Shown piece after piece: positions 63,991-64,000 of a stretch of 64,000 nt of DNA. How positions within the stretch are numbered: the first letter of the stretch is position 1; each line of letters starts with the position of its first letter. Source of the stretch: Methylopila capsulata (GTDB lineage Bacteria > Pseudomonadota > Alphaproteobacteria > Rhizobiales > Methylopilaceae); the NCBI RefSeq assembly GCF_016907975.1, contig NZ_JAFBCY010000002.1, forward strand, positions 124,001-188,000, written 5' to 3'. The position numbers and the translations under genes are program-made. The notes beneath the pieces are model-generated. The model was not told where the DNA came from. It did not search any database and saw nothing but the letters and a program-made list of their open reading frames with translations.

Positions 63991-64000
63991 ATGAGGCCGG
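63991..64000 (+). CDS. Start of a divergent gene, cut by the window edge (partial)
   Basis: An ATG at 63991 follows AGGGGAGAGG with good spacing. Only ATG AGG CCG and one more base are present, so the product cannot be known. A TetR-family regulator of the operon on the other strand is a reasonable guess from the palindrome between them. Confidence 0.4.

Overview
The window is GC-rich DNA (typical 60-base lines near 70% GC) from an alphaproteobacterium, most likely a Hyphomicrobiales (Rhizobiales) methylotroph that assimilates C1 units by the serine cycle. The evidence is an uninterrupted block with the gene order known from Methylobacterium extorquens (sgaA, hprA, mtdA, fchA, mtkA, mtkB, ppc, mclA; about 8.9-19.0 kb). 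Rhizobiales-type flagellar genes (MotE, DUF6468), class I lysyl-tRNA synthetase and the many small alphaproteobacterial conserved proteins fit. Methylopila-, Hansschlegelia- or Methylocystis-like genera are possible; no methanol or methane oxidation gene lies in the window, so the genus and the C1 substrate cannot be fixed.

Layout. 0-8.4 kb: end of a SCO family gene, a processive family 2 glycosyltransferase, an orphan solute-binding protein, lysK, pyrD with a DUF952 partner, an S24 (LexA/CI-type) repressor with an operator-like inverted repeat, and a 3-hydroxyisobutyrate dehydrogenase family enzyme. 8.4-19.0 kb: serine cycle, with hairpins between sgaA and hprA and between mtkB and ppc, and a probable separate promoter for mclA. 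19.0-36.5 kb: flagellar genes. fliL-fliM-DUF6468-motE and a very large TPR protein run on the minus strand; flgF-flgG-flgA-flgH and flgE-flgK-flgL run on the plus strand, separated by a PQQ-type sugar dehydrogenase and a prolyl iminopeptidase. Sequences matching the sigma-54 -24/-12 pattern precede flgF and flgE. 36.5-50.4 kb: housekeeping genes (glyQ without glyS beside it, S49 peptidase, tRNA modification, a polyprenyl diphosphate synthase, ispE, a TPR-LysM protein, trhO-slyX, gluconate kinase and permease, FKBP, rpsU).

50.4-55.2 kb is the accessory part. A gene-poor stretch of 1.2 kb carries two 91-base direct repeats and an inverted repeat. After a small membrane protein comes a visibly AT-rich 712-residue gene (53008-55146) that stops two bases before the convergent ETF-ubiquinone oxidoreductase gene. 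Its product looks like a membrane-anchored PIN-type nuclease: a possible winged-helix N-terminus, a PIN-like acidic core, a coiled coil and two transmembrane helices. It is the best candidate in the window for an undescribed system, possibly single-gene anti-phage defence.

55.1-64.0 kb: ETF-QO, several small proteins, SelO, and a three-gene glycerol/glycerol-3-phosphate-type operon (FGGY kinase and two FAD oxidoreductases, one with a C-terminal cysteine cluster) reading away from a TetR-like palindrome and the first codons of a divergent gene at the window edge. No rRNA, tRNA, CRISPR array, transposase or integrase was seen.
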